NCBI RefSeq assembly: GCF_003002065.1
Contig: NZ_PVZG01000008.1
Location: 186,001-250,000 of the forward strand
Source: Pseudosporangium ferrugineum
Lineage (GTDB): Bacteria > Actinomycetota > Actinomycetes > Mycobacteriales > Micromonosporaceae
Direction: 5' to 3'
Length of the DNA: 64,000 nucleotides
Position numbers and translations under genes: made by a program. Of the stretch, positions 34,587-44,700 are shown piece after piece. How positions within the stretch are numbered: the stretch's first letter is position 1; each line of letters starts with the position of its first letter. Below the pieces are notes generated by a model. It did not search any database, had not been told where the DNA came from, and saw nothing but the letters and a program-made list of their open reading frames with translations.

Positions 34587-36311
34587 TCAGCGCTTGTTCA
34601 TCTCGAGGAGCTCGTAACCGCCCTCGGGCTTGTTGTCGGTCTGGTTGGTCCGCAGGTTCATCGGGTTCGCCATGCCGATGTAGAGCCCGCCCTTACCGTT
34701 CGGGATCATGTTGCGGATGCCGTAGTTGAGGTAGTTGCCCAGGCCACGGACGTTGACGGGCTGGGCCGGCGTGTTCGAGTCGGTGAACATGTAGAGGTCG
34801 CCGCCGAACTTCGACGGGTCGATCAGCGGCGTGTGCCAGTTGTCCGGGTCGGCGAGCGCCTTCTTGGCCCGCCTGTTCACGGGCGCCTGCGGGGCCGCGC
34901 CGGCGAGCAGGTCCTTGACCAGGTAGCTCCAGTCCATGGTGCCGACGAAGAGCTTGTTGTCGACCACGGTCATGCGCCACGTGTAGTTGTTGAACAGGTA
35001 GCCGAAGCCGGACTTGCCGTACAGGGGCGTGAAGTTGGTGCTCTTGTCCGACCAGGTGGAGGTGGCCGGGTCCCAGGCGGGCAGCGTCTTCTCGCCGTAC
35101 ACGAGCTCGATCTTCTGGGTCGGCAGGCCCAGGTCCTTGGCGCGCCAGATGCTGATCGCGCGCTGGGTCTTGACGGCCTGGTCCTTGGCGGCCTGGTCGG
35201 TCGCGGGCGGGTAGACGGTGGCGTGCACCGTGCTGGACTTCATCGGGACGTGCATCGTGCCCCAGTAGACGTAGCCGTCGAACGCGGCGATGCCGCCGCC
35301 GCCGTAGGTGGCCGAGATGACCCGGTCGGGCTCGTACTGGCGGGCGTTCCAGACCTGCTTCCAGCCGGCCTTGTCCTCGTCGTTGAGGCCGGGCTGGCCG
35401 TCGGCGAGCGGCGGGCTGATCCAGAGGCCGGCGAGCATCTGCTGGGTGGTGGGCTGCTCGGCGGGCCAGCTGGTGGCGGCGATGCGGCCGTCGTAGACGG
35501 TCAGGTCGGCGGCCTGCACGGGCAGGCTGGCGACGGTGGTGAAGTCGAACGGCCGGGTGGTGTCGCCGTTCCAGCGCCAGACCGCGCCGCCGGCGGAGCC
35601 GTTGCGGCCGATGCCGACGCCGAGGTAGAGGGCACCGTCGGCGACGAGGAAGGTCCGGATGTTGCCGTAGTCCGGGAAGTTGATCGAGCCGAGGTACTTC
35701 TGGGTGGTGGCGTCGAACGCGAACATGTTGAGCGTGTTCTCGAGTGCCGGGCCGCCGAGCAGGACCACGTTGCCCATGGTGCCGGCGGCGCGCAGGCCGA
35801 TGGTGTGCGCCAGGCGGGTGGCGTCGTCCGGCGACTTCGCGCGGATCTCGGCGCTCTTGTTGACCTTGCGGCCGGTGGCGGTGTCGTACGTCCACACCTC
35901 GGGCGCGCGCATGTCGCCGAGGTAGTCCGGGATCGCGGCGTCGGCGGCGCGGCTCTGGCTCTGGCCGTACTCGCAGGTCCAGTTGTCGTTGGCGGTCGGC
36001 ACGACGTAGTCGAGGGTGGCGCCGCTGACGAGGCAGTGCACGTTGGCGCCGGTGCCGAACCAGATGGTCTTGCCGACCTGGGTGAGGCCCCAGACGTAGG
36101 CCTGGTTGACCTTCGGCTTGCCGGTCTTGCACGGCGGGCCGGCCGGGTACGCCTCGCCGACGGCGACGAAGCACTCGTCCGGCTTGGCCTTGGCGAGCAG
36201 GTTGAACTTGTACGACGGGCGCGCCGGCGCCGCGGCGGCGGGCGAGAGGGCGCTACCGGCGGCGACGAGCGCCACCGCCCCCGCCGCCAGCAGCCTTCTT
36301 ATATTGATCAT
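34587..36311 (-). CDS. Secreted protein of unknown function, paralog 1 of 3
   Basis: 574 aa with a cleavable signal peptide (MINIRRLLAAGAVALVAAGS, AAA cleavage region near residue 28). ATG 36311 has AAGGA upstream. No recognised domain. Conserved features shared with the two next genes: N-terminal cysteines in 'DECF', 'PPC', 'HCLVSG' and 'CEYG'; repeated Gly/Trp strands such as 'VWGLTQVGKTIWFGTG'; 'YWGTMHVP'; 'YTWRM'; 'MDWSY'; and a final 'NYLNYGIRNMI...LYIGMANPMNLRT'. Regular beta-rich spacing suggests a propeller, unproven. A 114-base gap separates it from paralog 2, so it may have its own promoter. About half its residues match paralog 2 by eye. Confidence 0.8.
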   Translation of the reverse strand: MINIRRLLAAGAVALVAAGSALSPAAAAPARPSYKFNLLAKAKPDECFVAVGEAYPAGPPCKTGKPKVNQAYVWGLTQVGKTIWFGTGANVHCLVSGATLDYVVPTANDNWTCEYGQSQSRAADAAIPDYLGDMRAPEVWTYDTATGRKVNKSAEIRAKSPDDATRLAHTIGLRAAGTMGNVVLLGGPALENTLNMFAFDATTQKYLGSINFPDYGNIRTFLVADGALYLGVGIGRNGSAGGAVWRWNGDTTRPFDFTTVASLPVQAADLTVYDGRIAATSWPAEQPTTQQMLAGLWISPPLADGQPGLNDEDKAGWKQVWNARQYEPDRVISATYGGGGIAAFDGYVYWGTMHVPMKSSTVHATVYPPATDQAAKDQAVKTQRAISIWRAKDLGLPTQKIELVYGEKTLPAWDPATSTWSDKSTNFTPLYGKSGFGYLFNNYTWRMTVVDNKLFVGTMDWSYLVKDLLAGAAPQAPVNRRAKKALADPDNWHTPLIDPSKFGGDLYMFTDSNTPAQPVNVRGLGNYLNYGIRNMIPNGKGGLYIGMANPMNLRTNQTDNKPEGGYELLEMNKR

Positions 36312-36426
36312 GATGAATTCCTTCCGGAGACGCAACGAGCGCCCGCCGCGGGGATCCGCTGGGGCGCGCGAGGGGGTGGAGCGGGCGGGTGGCGCCGTGG
36401 GATGCGCCGCCCGCCCACGCTTGCGG

Positions 36427-38124
36427 TTACGTGCCGGGGGCGGTGAGCCTGATCAGCTCCCAGCCGCCCTCGGGGACGTCGTCGGTGGGATCGGTACGCA
36501 GGTTCATCGGGTTGGCCATGCCGAGGTACAGGTCCGGACCGTCCGGGATCATGGTGCGGACCCCGTAGTTCAGGTAGTTGCCGACGCCGGTGGTGCTGAC
36601 CGGCTGAGCCTTGTCCGAGATGGACGGGAACATCCACAGGTCGCCACCGTATACAGCGGGATCAATAGGCGCGAACCCGAGGTCGGCGATCCGGAGGCCG
36701 GGATCCTGCGCCACGATGTCCTGGACGATGTAGCTCCAGTCCATCGTGCCCACGTAGAGCCGGCCGCCGGCCACGGCCATGCGCCACGTGTAGTTGTTGA
36801 GCGGGTTGTCGAAGCCGGACTTGCCGTACAGCGGGGTCCAGCCGGTCGGCACCGAGGCCCACGTCGCTGTCGCCGGGTCGTACGCGGGCAGCGCCGTCGC
36901 CCCGTACAGCAGCTCGATGCGCTGCGTCGGCAGGCCGAGGTCCCGGCCCCGCCACACGCTGACCGCCCGCTGGGTGCCGGCGATCTGGGCCTGCTTCGCC
37001 TCGTCGGTCTGCTGCGGATAGACCTGCTGGTGCACCTTGGTGGCCTTGAGCGGCACGTGCATGGTGCCCCAGTAGAGCCAGCCGCCGAAGGACGCCACGC
37101 CCCCGCCGCCGTACGTCGCGGCGACCACCCGGTCCGGCTCGTACTGGCGCGCGTGCCACACCTGGGTCCAGCCCGCGGCGTCCTCCGGGTTGAGGCCCGG
37201 CTCCCCGTCGGCGAGGGCGGGACTGAGCCAGACCCCGGCGAGCTGCGCCGGGGAGGACGGCTGGCTGGCCGGCCAGCTCGTCGCCGCGATCCGCCCGTCG
37301 TGGTATGCGAGATCCGCCGCCTGCACCGGCAGGCTCGCCACGATCTCGAAGGCGAACGGGTTCTTGCGGCTGCCGATCCAGCGCAGCACGCCGCCGCCGG
37401 TGCCGCCGTTCGGGCCGATCCCCACGCCCAGATACATCGCGTCCTCGGCGACGAGAAAGGTGCGGATGTTGCCGTACTCGGGCAGGTTGACCGAGCCCAG
37501 GAAGCGTTCGGTGCGAGCGTCGAACGCGAACAGGTTGAGCGAGTTGTTCAGCGCCGGGCCACCGAGGAGCACCACGCCGTCGAGATTGCCGGCCGCGCGC
37601 AGGCCGATCGTGGTCCGCAGCCGCTCGGCGTCGTCGGGGCTCTTCGCCCGGATCTCCCCGCTCTTGTCCACCTTCCGGCCGGTCTTCGTGTGGTACAGCC
37701 ACACCTCCGGGGGCCGCTGGTCGCCGAGCTCCGCGGGCCACTCGGGGTCGCTGCGGACGATCTGGCTCTCCGCGTACTCGCAGACGTAGTCGCTGTTGAC
37801 CACCGGGGTCAAGCTGTCCAGGGTGGCGCCGCTGACCAGGCAGTGCACGTTGGCGCCGGTGCCGAACCAGAGGTCGGTGCCCACCTTCGTCAGACCCCAC
37901 ACGTACGCCTGACTCACCTTCTCCTGCCCCTGCGCGCACGGCGGCCCGGCCGGATAGGGCAGGCCGATGCCGTCGAAGCACTCGTCGGGCGCCGCCTTGG
38001 CCAGCAGCGTGAAGGCGTACGCATCGTCGGCGGCCACGGCGGCCACGGCGGGGACGGCAGAGCCGGCCAGGGCGAGCAGGACGGCCAGGCCGGCCGTGCC
38101 CATTCTGCGCAGGGAAGGTCTCAC
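36427..38124 (-). CDS. Secreted protein of unknown function, paralog 2 of 3
   Basis: 565 aa with signal peptide (LAVLLALAGSAVPAVAAVAA). It has the same cysteine set, 'YWGTMHVPLKATKVHQQVYPQQTDEAK' block, 'NNYTWRM', 'MDWSYIVQDI' and terminal 'DVPEGGWELIRL' as paralog 3, with which it appears closest. ATG at 38124, only 14 bases after the paralog 3 stop, so the two are co-transcribed. Exported, soluble, no anchor. No enzymatic motif identified. The paralog set implies recent tandem duplication and possible sub-specialisation. Confidence 0.8.
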   Translation of the reverse strand: MRPSLRRMGTAGLAVLLALAGSAVPAVAAVAADDAYAFTLLAKAAPDECFDGIGLPYPAGPPCAQGQEKVSQAYVWGLTKVGTDLWFGTGANVHCLVSGATLDSLTPVVNSDYVCEYAESQIVRSDPEWPAELGDQRPPEVWLYHTKTGRKVDKSGEIRAKSPDDAERLRTTIGLRAAGNLDGVVLLGGPALNNSLNLFAFDARTERFLGSVNLPEYGNIRTFLVAEDAMYLGVGIGPNGGTGGGVLRWIGSRKNPFAFEIVASLPVQAADLAYHDGRIAATSWPASQPSSPAQLAGVWLSPALADGEPGLNPEDAAGWTQVWHARQYEPDRVVAATYGGGGVASFGGWLYWGTMHVPLKATKVHQQVYPQQTDEAKQAQIAGTQRAVSVWRGRDLGLPTQRIELLYGATALPAYDPATATWASVPTGWTPLYGKSGFDNPLNNYTWRMAVAGGRLYVGTMDWSYIVQDIVAQDPGLRIADLGFAPIDPAVYGGDLWMFPSISDKAQPVSTTGVGNYLNYGVRTMIPDGPDLYLGMANPMNLRTDPTDDVPEGGWELIRLTAPGT

Positions 38125-38138
38125 GGACGCGGGTCCTC

Positions 38139-39758
38139 TCAGGACGCGGATCTGTCGAGCCGGAGGAGTTCCCAGCCGCCCTCGGGGACGGAGTCGGCCG
38201 GGTCGGTACGCAGGTTCATCGGGTTGGCCATGCCGAGGTACAGATCGTCACCGTCGGCGACCATCGTGCGGACCCCGTAGTTGAGGTGGTTGCCGAGGCC
38301 GCGGGTGTCGACGGCTTCGGCGGGCGAGTCGGCGGACGGGAACGTCCACAGGTCGGCACCCCAGCCGGCGGGGTCGGTCGGCGGCGCCTGGTCGCTGACG
38401 TCCTGGACGATGTAGCTCCAGTCCATCGTCCCTACATAGAGACGATCGCCCGCTACGGCCATCCGCCACGTGTAGTTGTTGAAGCTGTTGCCGAAACCCG
38501 ACCTGCCGTACCGCGGGGACCAGCCGGTCGGCACGGCCGCCCAGGTGGCGGTCTCCGGGTTGTACGCGGGCAGCGCCGACTCGCCGTACAGCAGCTCGAT
38601 CTGCTGGTCCGGGGTGCCGAGGTTGCGTCCGCGCCAGATGCTCGCGGCGCGCTGCGTCGCCCGGATCTGGGTGCGCTTCGCCTCGTCGGTCGACTGCGGG
38701 TACGCCTTCTGGTGCACCTTGGTCGCCTTCAGCGGCACGTGCATGGTGCCCCAGTAGAGCCAGCCGCCGTACGCCGCGACGCCGCCCACCCCGTACGTCT
38801 CGGCGATCAGCGGATCCGGCTCGTAGCCGCCGGCGTTCCACACCTGCGTCCACTCCCCGCCGTTCAACGGCAGCGGCGGGCTGCGCCACACGCCGCCGAG
38901 CTGGGCGTCGGTGGTGGGCCGCAGCGTCGACCACGTCGTCGCGTAGATCCGGCCGTCCTGATAGGCCAGGTCCGCCGCCTGCGCCGGCAGCGTGGCGACC
39001 TGCTCGAAGAGGAACGGGGCGAGCCGGTTGCCGCGCCAGCGCAGCACCGCGCCGCCGAGGGACCCGTCGGGCCCGATGCCGGCGCCGAGGTAGAGATCGC
39101 CGGCGGCGGCCAGGAACGTGCGGGCGTTGCCGTAGCGGGCGAGCGTCCGGGAGCCGAGGAACTTGCGGGTCACCGCGTCGAAGGCGAAGACGTTGAGGGT
39201 GCTGGTCAGCGTCGGCCCGGCGAGCAGGACCACGCCGTTCAGCGTGCCCGCCGAGCGCAGCCCGAGCGTGCTGCGCAGCCTGCGGGCGTCCGCCTCGGAG
39301 GCGCCGGTGATCTCGGCGGACCGGTTCGTGAGGCTGCCGTCGGCCGCGTCGTAGAGCCACACCTGCGGCGGCCGGACGTCACCCAGCGCATCCGGCACCG
39401 CCGCGTGCTCGCGCGCCACCTGGCTCTCGCCGAATTCGCAGACGTAGTCGGCGTTCACCACCGGGTTCGCGTCGGCCAGACTGGAACCGCTGGTCAGGCA
39501 CTGCGTGTTGGCGCCGGTGCCGAACCAGACCTGCTTGCCGACCCGGGCCAGGCCCCAGACGTACGCCTGGTTGACCTTCGCCTGCCCCTGGGCGCACGGC
39601 GGCCCGGCCGGGTACGGCCGGCCGATCCCGGCGAAGCACTCGTCCGGCGCCGCCTTGCCCAGCAGCTCGAAGGTGTACGTGTCCGCCGCGCGTACCGGCG
39701 CGACCGCCGACCCCGCCGCCAGCACCGCGGCGGCCGCTAAACCCGCTAAGGCACTCAT
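38139..39758 (-). CDS. Secreted protein of unknown function, paralog 3 of 3
   Basis: 539 aa starting at MSALAGLAAAAVLAAGSAVA, a signal peptide. The ATG overlaps the sulfotransferase stop (ATGA at 39755-39758), so it is translationally coupled to that enzyme. It shares with paralogs 1 and 2 the motifs 'DECFAGIG', 'PPCAQGQAKVNQAYVWGL', 'TGANTQCL', 'YWGTMHVPLKATKVHQ', 'NNYTWRM', 'MDWSY' and 'NHLNYGVRTMV'. It is shorter by a few loops. The coupling to a sulfotransferase and the synthase operon argues that the family acts on, carries or senses the operon's product outside the membrane. Confidence 0.82.
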   Translation of the reverse strand: MSALAGLAAAAVLAAGSAVAPVRAADTYTFELLGKAAPDECFAGIGRPYPAGPPCAQGQAKVNQAYVWGLARVGKQVWFGTGANTQCLTSGSSLADANPVVNADYVCEFGESQVAREHAAVPDALGDVRPPQVWLYDAADGSLTNRSAEITGASEADARRLRSTLGLRSAGTLNGVVLLAGPTLTSTLNVFAFDAVTRKFLGSRTLARYGNARTFLAAAGDLYLGAGIGPDGSLGGAVLRWRGNRLAPFLFEQVATLPAQAADLAYQDGRIYATTWSTLRPTTDAQLGGVWRSPPLPLNGGEWTQVWNAGGYEPDPLIAETYGVGGVAAYGGWLYWGTMHVPLKATKVHQKAYPQSTDEAKRTQIRATQRAASIWRGRNLGTPDQQIELLYGESALPAYNPETATWAAVPTGWSPRYGRSGFGNSFNNYTWRMAVAGDRLYVGTMDWSYIVQDVSDQAPPTDPAGWGADLWTFPSADSPAEAVDTRGLGNHLNYGVRTMVADGDDLYLGMANPMNLRTDPADSVPEGGWELLRLDRSAS

Positions 39759-40696
39759 GCCGGCACCGCGACGGGTTCCGGCCGGCGCACGCGGTGGGCG
39801 ACCGAACCGGCCCAGCCGGCCGGGTCGGCGAAGCCGAGGAACGCGGCGAGCTTGGTCAGCTCGGCGACCGGCTCCCGGACCAGGTCCTCGTACGCCATCT
39901 CGTGCAGCTGCGCCGGCCGCCGGTCGATCAGCGCCTGCTCGGCCTGGCTGCTCATGAACGCGCACAGGCCCATGAACCGCTTACCGTCGCCACCCCGCTC
40001 GTGCAGGACGTCGGGGGTCAGGTTCTCCGGCAGCAGGGGACGCAGCTCCTCCGGCACCTCCTGATCCGGCGTCACGCCGAACGGGTCGATGCCGTAGCGG
40101 CCGATCGACTCGATCCGCATCTGCACCAGCTGGAACAACGAGTGCTTGCTCATCGACTTGGCGCTCGGCGCCCAATCGCGGGTCAGGTGCACGATCTTCG
40201 CCGTCGGGAAGTTCGTCAGCAGCGCCGGCGTCACCTGGCTGGACCCGCCGGACCGCTCCACCCAGCGCTTCTTGCCGGTCAGCTCGGTCAGCAGGTCCAG
40301 GAACGCCTGGTGATGCGCGCCGACCGGCTGCGTCGGGAAGTCCCGCACCAGCGGCGCGAGCCGGTCGAAGAGCGCGTCCGGGTCGTCGGTGAGCTTCGCC
40401 AGGGTGATCGCCAGGATGCGCGGCAGCTTCACCAGGTCGCCGGCGTAGCGGCCGGACTCCGGGTAGCGGACCTCCTTGGGCGGCAGGCCGATGCGGAACA
40501 GCACCTTCAGCTCCGGCTTCGGGCTGCTCAGCACGTCCCAGTACTGCGGGCCGGTGATGATCTCGCTGCTGCGGTTCCACGGGGCGACCAGCATGAAGAA
40601 TTCCTGGGCCGACAGCGTCTCCGGTTCCTCGTGGATGAGGTCCGAGAGCAGGGTGGAACCACAGCGGCCGTTGCTGATGATGATGGCGCGGTCCAT
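39755..40696 (-). CDS. PAPS-dependent sulfotransferase family protein
   Basis: 313 aa, cytosolic. The N-terminal 5'-phosphosulfate loop 'ISNGRCGSTLLSDLIHE' (about residues 7-23) and 3'-phosphate region 'KIVHLTRDWAPSAKSMSKHSLF' (about 175) match the Stf0/Sulfotransfer_3 group. The end is 'LVREPVAELTKLAAFLGF', typical for family C-termini. ATG at 40696 is 8 bases after the hydrolase stop. It would transfer sulfate to a hydroxyl (or, in some relatives, handle other acceptors). Lies inside the synthase operon, so the acceptor is probably its lipid product (inference). Confidence 0.85.
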   Translation of the reverse strand: MDRAIIISNGRCGSTLLSDLIHEEPETLSAQEFFMLVAPWNRSSEIITGPQYWDVLSSPKPELKVLFRIGLPPKEVRYPESGRYAGDLVKLPRILAITLAKLTDDPDALFDRLAPLVRDFPTQPVGAHHQAFLDLLTELTGKKRWVERSGGSSQVTPALLTNFPTAKIVHLTRDWAPSAKSMSKHSLFQLVQMRIESIGRYGIDPFGVTPDQEVPEELRPLLPENLTPDVLHERGGDGKRFMGLCAFMSSQAEQALIDRRPAQLHEMAYEDLVREPVAELTKLAAFLGFADPAGWAGSVAHRVRRPEPVAVPA

Positions 40697-40704
40697 GGGA
40701 TCTC

Positions 40705-41475
40705 CTAGTGCACGCGGGTGGTGAGCCAGGGCAGCACCTCGGCGCGGACCTGGGCGGGAGCCTTGATGAGGAGGGTGTGCTTCTGCCCGGGCACGACGAC
40801 GTGCCGGGACTGCGGCACGAGCCGCGCGGTCTCGCCGGCGAGCTCCTGGACCGCCGACTCGCCGCCGTACAGGCACAGGACCGGGCAGGTGATCGCCGAG
40901 AACGTCGCGGGATCGGGCAGGGCGCTGGCGGGCAGCTGCTCGCGGAGGTCGGTCTCGGCCAGCAGAGCCGACGCGTCCCGGAACCGCCGGGCGGTCAGCG
41001 GGCGGCTGTTCACCACCGCGTCGGCGTCGGCGAGCGTCTCCGCCGCGGTGGCCAGCCGCCGCGCCATCCGGGCGAACCAGGTGGCGGTCGGCGGCGCGGA
41101 CTCGATGGTGAGGATGCCGGCTACCCGGTCCGGGTGGCGGGCCGCGTACGTGAACGCGACCGTGCCGCCGAACGAGTTGCCGAACAGGTGCACCGGCTCG
41201 TCGACGTCCCAGTGCGCGAGCAGCGCCGCCAGGTCGTCGACGAAGTCGTCCAGCCGGTAGCCGGTGGCCGGGCGGACGCTACGGCCGTGGCCGCGCAGGT
41301 CGTACAACAGCACCCGCATCCCGGCCTCGGCCAGCGGATGGGCCAGCGTCAGGAACCAGCTGGCCATGCTGTCCGACGTCATGCCGTGGATGAGCACGAC
41401 GGTGCCGCGCCGGTCCCCGACCGGCGCGACCTCCTCGACGTGCACCTCGATGCCGTTGGCCCGGACCATGCTCAT
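40705..41475 (-). CDS. Alpha/beta hydrolase (possible chain-release or editing enzyme)
   Basis: 256 aa, no signal peptide. Oxyanion 'VVLIHGMTSDSMASW' near residue 28, nucleophile Ser in 'HLFGNSFGGTVAF' near residue 98, acid in 'CPVLCLYGGESA' and His in 'VPGQKHTLLI'. It looks like a small serine hydrolase rather than a classical PKS type II thioesterase. ATG overlaps the ACP stop (41472-41475, ATGA). Because neither synthase has a thioesterase domain, it is a candidate for releasing or hydrolysing the acyl chain; this is inference. Confidence 0.85.
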   Translation of the reverse strand: MSMVRANGIEVHVEEVAPVGDRRGTVVLIHGMTSDSMASWFLTLAHPLAEAGMRVLLYDLRGHGRSVRPATGYRLDDFVDDLAALLAHWDVDEPVHLFGNSFGGTVAFTYAARHPDRVAGILTIESAPPTATWFARMARRLATAAETLADADAVVNSRPLTARRFRDASALLAETDLREQLPASALPDPATFSAITCPVLCLYGGESAVQELAGETARLVPQSRHVVVPGQKHTLLIKAPAQVRAEVLPWLTTRVH

Positions 41476-41768
41476 GAGCCGGCCGGCACCTTCTCCAGCG
41501 AGTCCGCGATGTAGTCGACGAGCTGGCCGACGCGCAGCTCCCCCACCGACTCGACGTCGAGGCCGGAGGCGAAGAGCGCGAAGTTCACCGCGTTGCCGTA
41601 GCGGGCCTGGAGGCGGCCCGCGAGCGACACCACGTCGATGCTCTCCATGCCGAGGTCGTCGCGGAAGGTGGTGTCCATGGTGACCTCGGCGTCGTCGCCG
41701 AAGTCGCCCAGCACCGTACGCAGCATCGAGGACACATCGGCGAGGATGGCGGTCTGGTCGGAGGGCAT
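41472..41768 (-). CDS. Free-standing acyl carrier protein
   Basis: 98 aa. Three-helix ACP with the phosphopantetheine Ser in 'RDDLGMESIDVVSLAGRLQ' near residue 43. ATG at 41768 follows the KS-AT-DH-PPTase stop by 11 bases, with AGGAG just before. It is clearly different from the two in-protein ACPs of the large synthase, which have 'DLSVDSIKR'. It may shuttle an acyl chain to the sulfotransferase or hydrolase, or act as a starter carrier. The fused PPTase upstream could activate it. Confidence 0.92.
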   Translation of the reverse strand: MPSDQTAILADVSSMLRTVLGDFGDDAEVTMDTTFRDDLGMESIDVVSLAGRLQARYGNAVNFALFASGLDVESVGELRVGQLVDYIADSLEKVPAGS

Positions 41769-41779
41769 GGCGGTGCTCC

Positions 41780-44700
41780 TTAGTTGTCGGCGGAAGTGGT
41801 CCAGGCGACGACGTAGCGCCGCGGGGGAAGCTCCGGCGGGTTCTCGATCTCCTGCCAGGCGACCCGGATGACCCGGTCGCCGACGGTGACGGTGCCGTCG
41901 GCGAGGGAGACGTCGAACCGGCGGGGCGCGCCGTCGAGCCCCGTACCGAGTGCCTTGCCCGCGGCCTCCTTGGCGGCCCAGAGCCGGGCGAAGCTGCGGT
42001 CGTCGGTGAGCTGGGCCCGTTCGGCCTCGGTGAGGGCGTACCGGACGGTGGACTCGTCGCGGGGTGCGATCTCGACCACGTCGATGCCCACCTCGGCGCC
42101 GGCCGGGCCGGCGATCGCCACCCCGGTCTCGCCCGTGTGCGCGATCGACACGGCGCATTCCACCAGGCCGCGGCCCGGGCGCAGCTCGACGTACGGCCTG
42201 CCGCTCGGCTCGTTGCGCACGGTCAGCTCGATCGGGTAGACGTCCGTGTGCCCGGCGTCCCACTGCCGGAACCGGACGGCGTCCTTCGCCGCGATCCGGC
42301 CCAGCATCCACGGGTTGCGCTTGGCGGCGGGCATCCGCTCGTACTCGGCCGCGGCCTCGCCGCCGAGGATGCCCCGCGCCGCCATGCCGCGGGTGACCAG
42401 GTCGGTCCACGCGTCGAAGGCGACCGTCCAGCCGCCCTCGCGGAGCTGCGACATCGGGTACTTCTCCGGGAACCGCTCGCAGGCGCGGGCGGTCGGGTGG
42501 CTGTCGAACCGCCGGTCCGTGGCGCCGTCGATCTGCGCCCACACCCGGCCGTTCACCGATAGCTGGGTGTCGGCGATCAGCTCGCCGTCGGTGATCTCGC
42601 GGACCCGGGCGACACACTCGAACGCGGTGCCGGGCGCGGGCGCCGGTCCGTAGAACTTGATGTGCCGCAGGCCGACCGGCAGCGCCACGGTGCGGAACGG
42701 CTGCGTGGTGATCAGCCAGTTGCCGATGAGCTGCAACGCGTTGTCCAGCAACGCGCCCGGCGGCTTCGGCGCGGTGACCACGCCGCGCACGTGCATGTCG
42801 CCGAGGGCGTGCACGGTGGTGACGCCCTGGAACAGCGGGCCGTGGAACATGAGGCGTTCCGCGTACATCTGCTCCGCGCTGGTCGTCGGCGGGAACTCCG
42901 TCGCGGGGTCCTGCGTCCAGGGACGCTCGGCCGGCTCCGGATACGCCGCCGCCAGCTCCACGGTGGACCTGGCGTACCCGCCGAAGACGACGGTGACCAC
43001 GTTCGGCCCGGCGCGCTTGACGGTGATCTCGACCTTCTGCGGCGGCGCCGCGATCAGCCACCGATGGAACTTCGCGTCGCGCACGGCGACGGCCTTGAGC
43101 CCGGGCACGGCCTGCTCGGCGGCGTCCATCATGTGCTGCACCACGGTCGTCGCGGGCACCACCGGCCAGCGGTCCTCGACCCGGGGCCAGTCGTCGGGCT
43201 GCACGAAGAAGCAGTGGTCCCGCAGGTAGGGCATCGTCTCCACGGAGACGTCGAGGGTCGTTCTGAGGAGGATCTCCTCCGCTGCCTTCCTCTGTACGGC
43301 TACCGGGCCCCGCGGCACCACGGATCCGTGCCCAGCGGTTACCGGCGGCGGTGCCGCTACGGGACTCGCCGGCGGCGGGGTGGCGGCTCGCTGCCGCGGC
43401 ACGGCGGGTGGCACCGCCGGGGCGGCGGGCCGCTGCCGCGGCACGGCGGGTGCGGTCCGGGCGGCGCTCATGACCGTGACCGCGTCGCTCGCGGTCTCCT
43501 GGAGCAGCGCGGCCAGCTCCGCGGCGGCCTTCGAGGTGCCCGCCATGCGGCTCAGCGCCGACAGGGCGGACGCGTGCGCCTCCGCATTCCCGCCCGCGAC
43601 CGGTGCGGGGGCCGCCGCGGGTGCGGGGGCCGCCGGGGCGGTCGCCGCCGGGGCGGGAGCCGCCTTCCGGGCGTTGCCGAGGCCGAGCAGCTGGTCGGCG
43701 CCCTCGCCGAGCTTGACCAGCGGCCCACCCAGGTCCAGCTTGACGGCCGGTCCCTTACGGGCGGACGGCTCCGCCACCGTGTTCACCTTCGGGGCGGCCG
43801 GCCCGCTCCGCGCGGGCTCCAGCACCGCCAGGTCCGGGTCACCGCCGTCGACCCAGAGCGCGGTCGCCACCCGACGCAGCTGCGCCAGGCCGTCGCGCCG
43901 GGACACGTTGGCCGGCATCGCCAGGTGCTCGCGGTCGCGCAGGTTGTCGTCGATGAGCGAGGCGAGCTGGCCCGCGCCCATCTGCAGGAAGACGCGGACG
44001 CCGTCGTCGTACATGGCGTTGACCGTGCGGCGGAACCAGACCGGCTCGATCATGTGCCGGATGAAGAGCTGGTTGACCTCGTCCGGATCGGTGGGGAACG
44101 GCGCGGAGATCGTGCCGGACCAGACCGGCACCTCGGTCGGGTGCACCTCCCAGCGCCCCAGCGCCGCGCCGATCGCCTGCAACCCCTCGGCGAAGACGGG
44201 CGTGTGGAACGCCGAGCGGAACGGCAGCAGCTGGCACAGGATCGTGCGCGAGCGCAGATCGTCGACCAGGCGCTGGACCTGCTCCCGCGGGCCGTTGACC
44301 ACGCACTGGTTCGGCGCGTTGTCGTGTGACAGCACCACGCCCGGATAGTCGCCGAGCAGCGGCGTCACCGTCTCCATCGGCGCGCTGACCGCCGCGAACG
44401 CGTAGCCCGACACCTCGACGCTGTCGGCGTCGAAGAGCCCGAGGAACGCGTCGACGCCCTGGGTGCTCATCTGGCCGGTCACCGCCGCCGCGGTCCACTC
44501 GCCGATGCTGTGGCCGGCGACGGCGTCCGGGCGTACGCCCATCCGCCGCACCGCCGCGTCCAGCAGCTTGCCGACCTCGACCAGGCCGGTGCCGTGATGG
44601 CCGAGATCCTCGGCCGTCCACTCCCGATGCGGCCACCCGAAGTGCGCGGCGATGTCCGCCGTACGCGGCGCGAACTCCGCCTCGACGCCGGGGAAGACGA

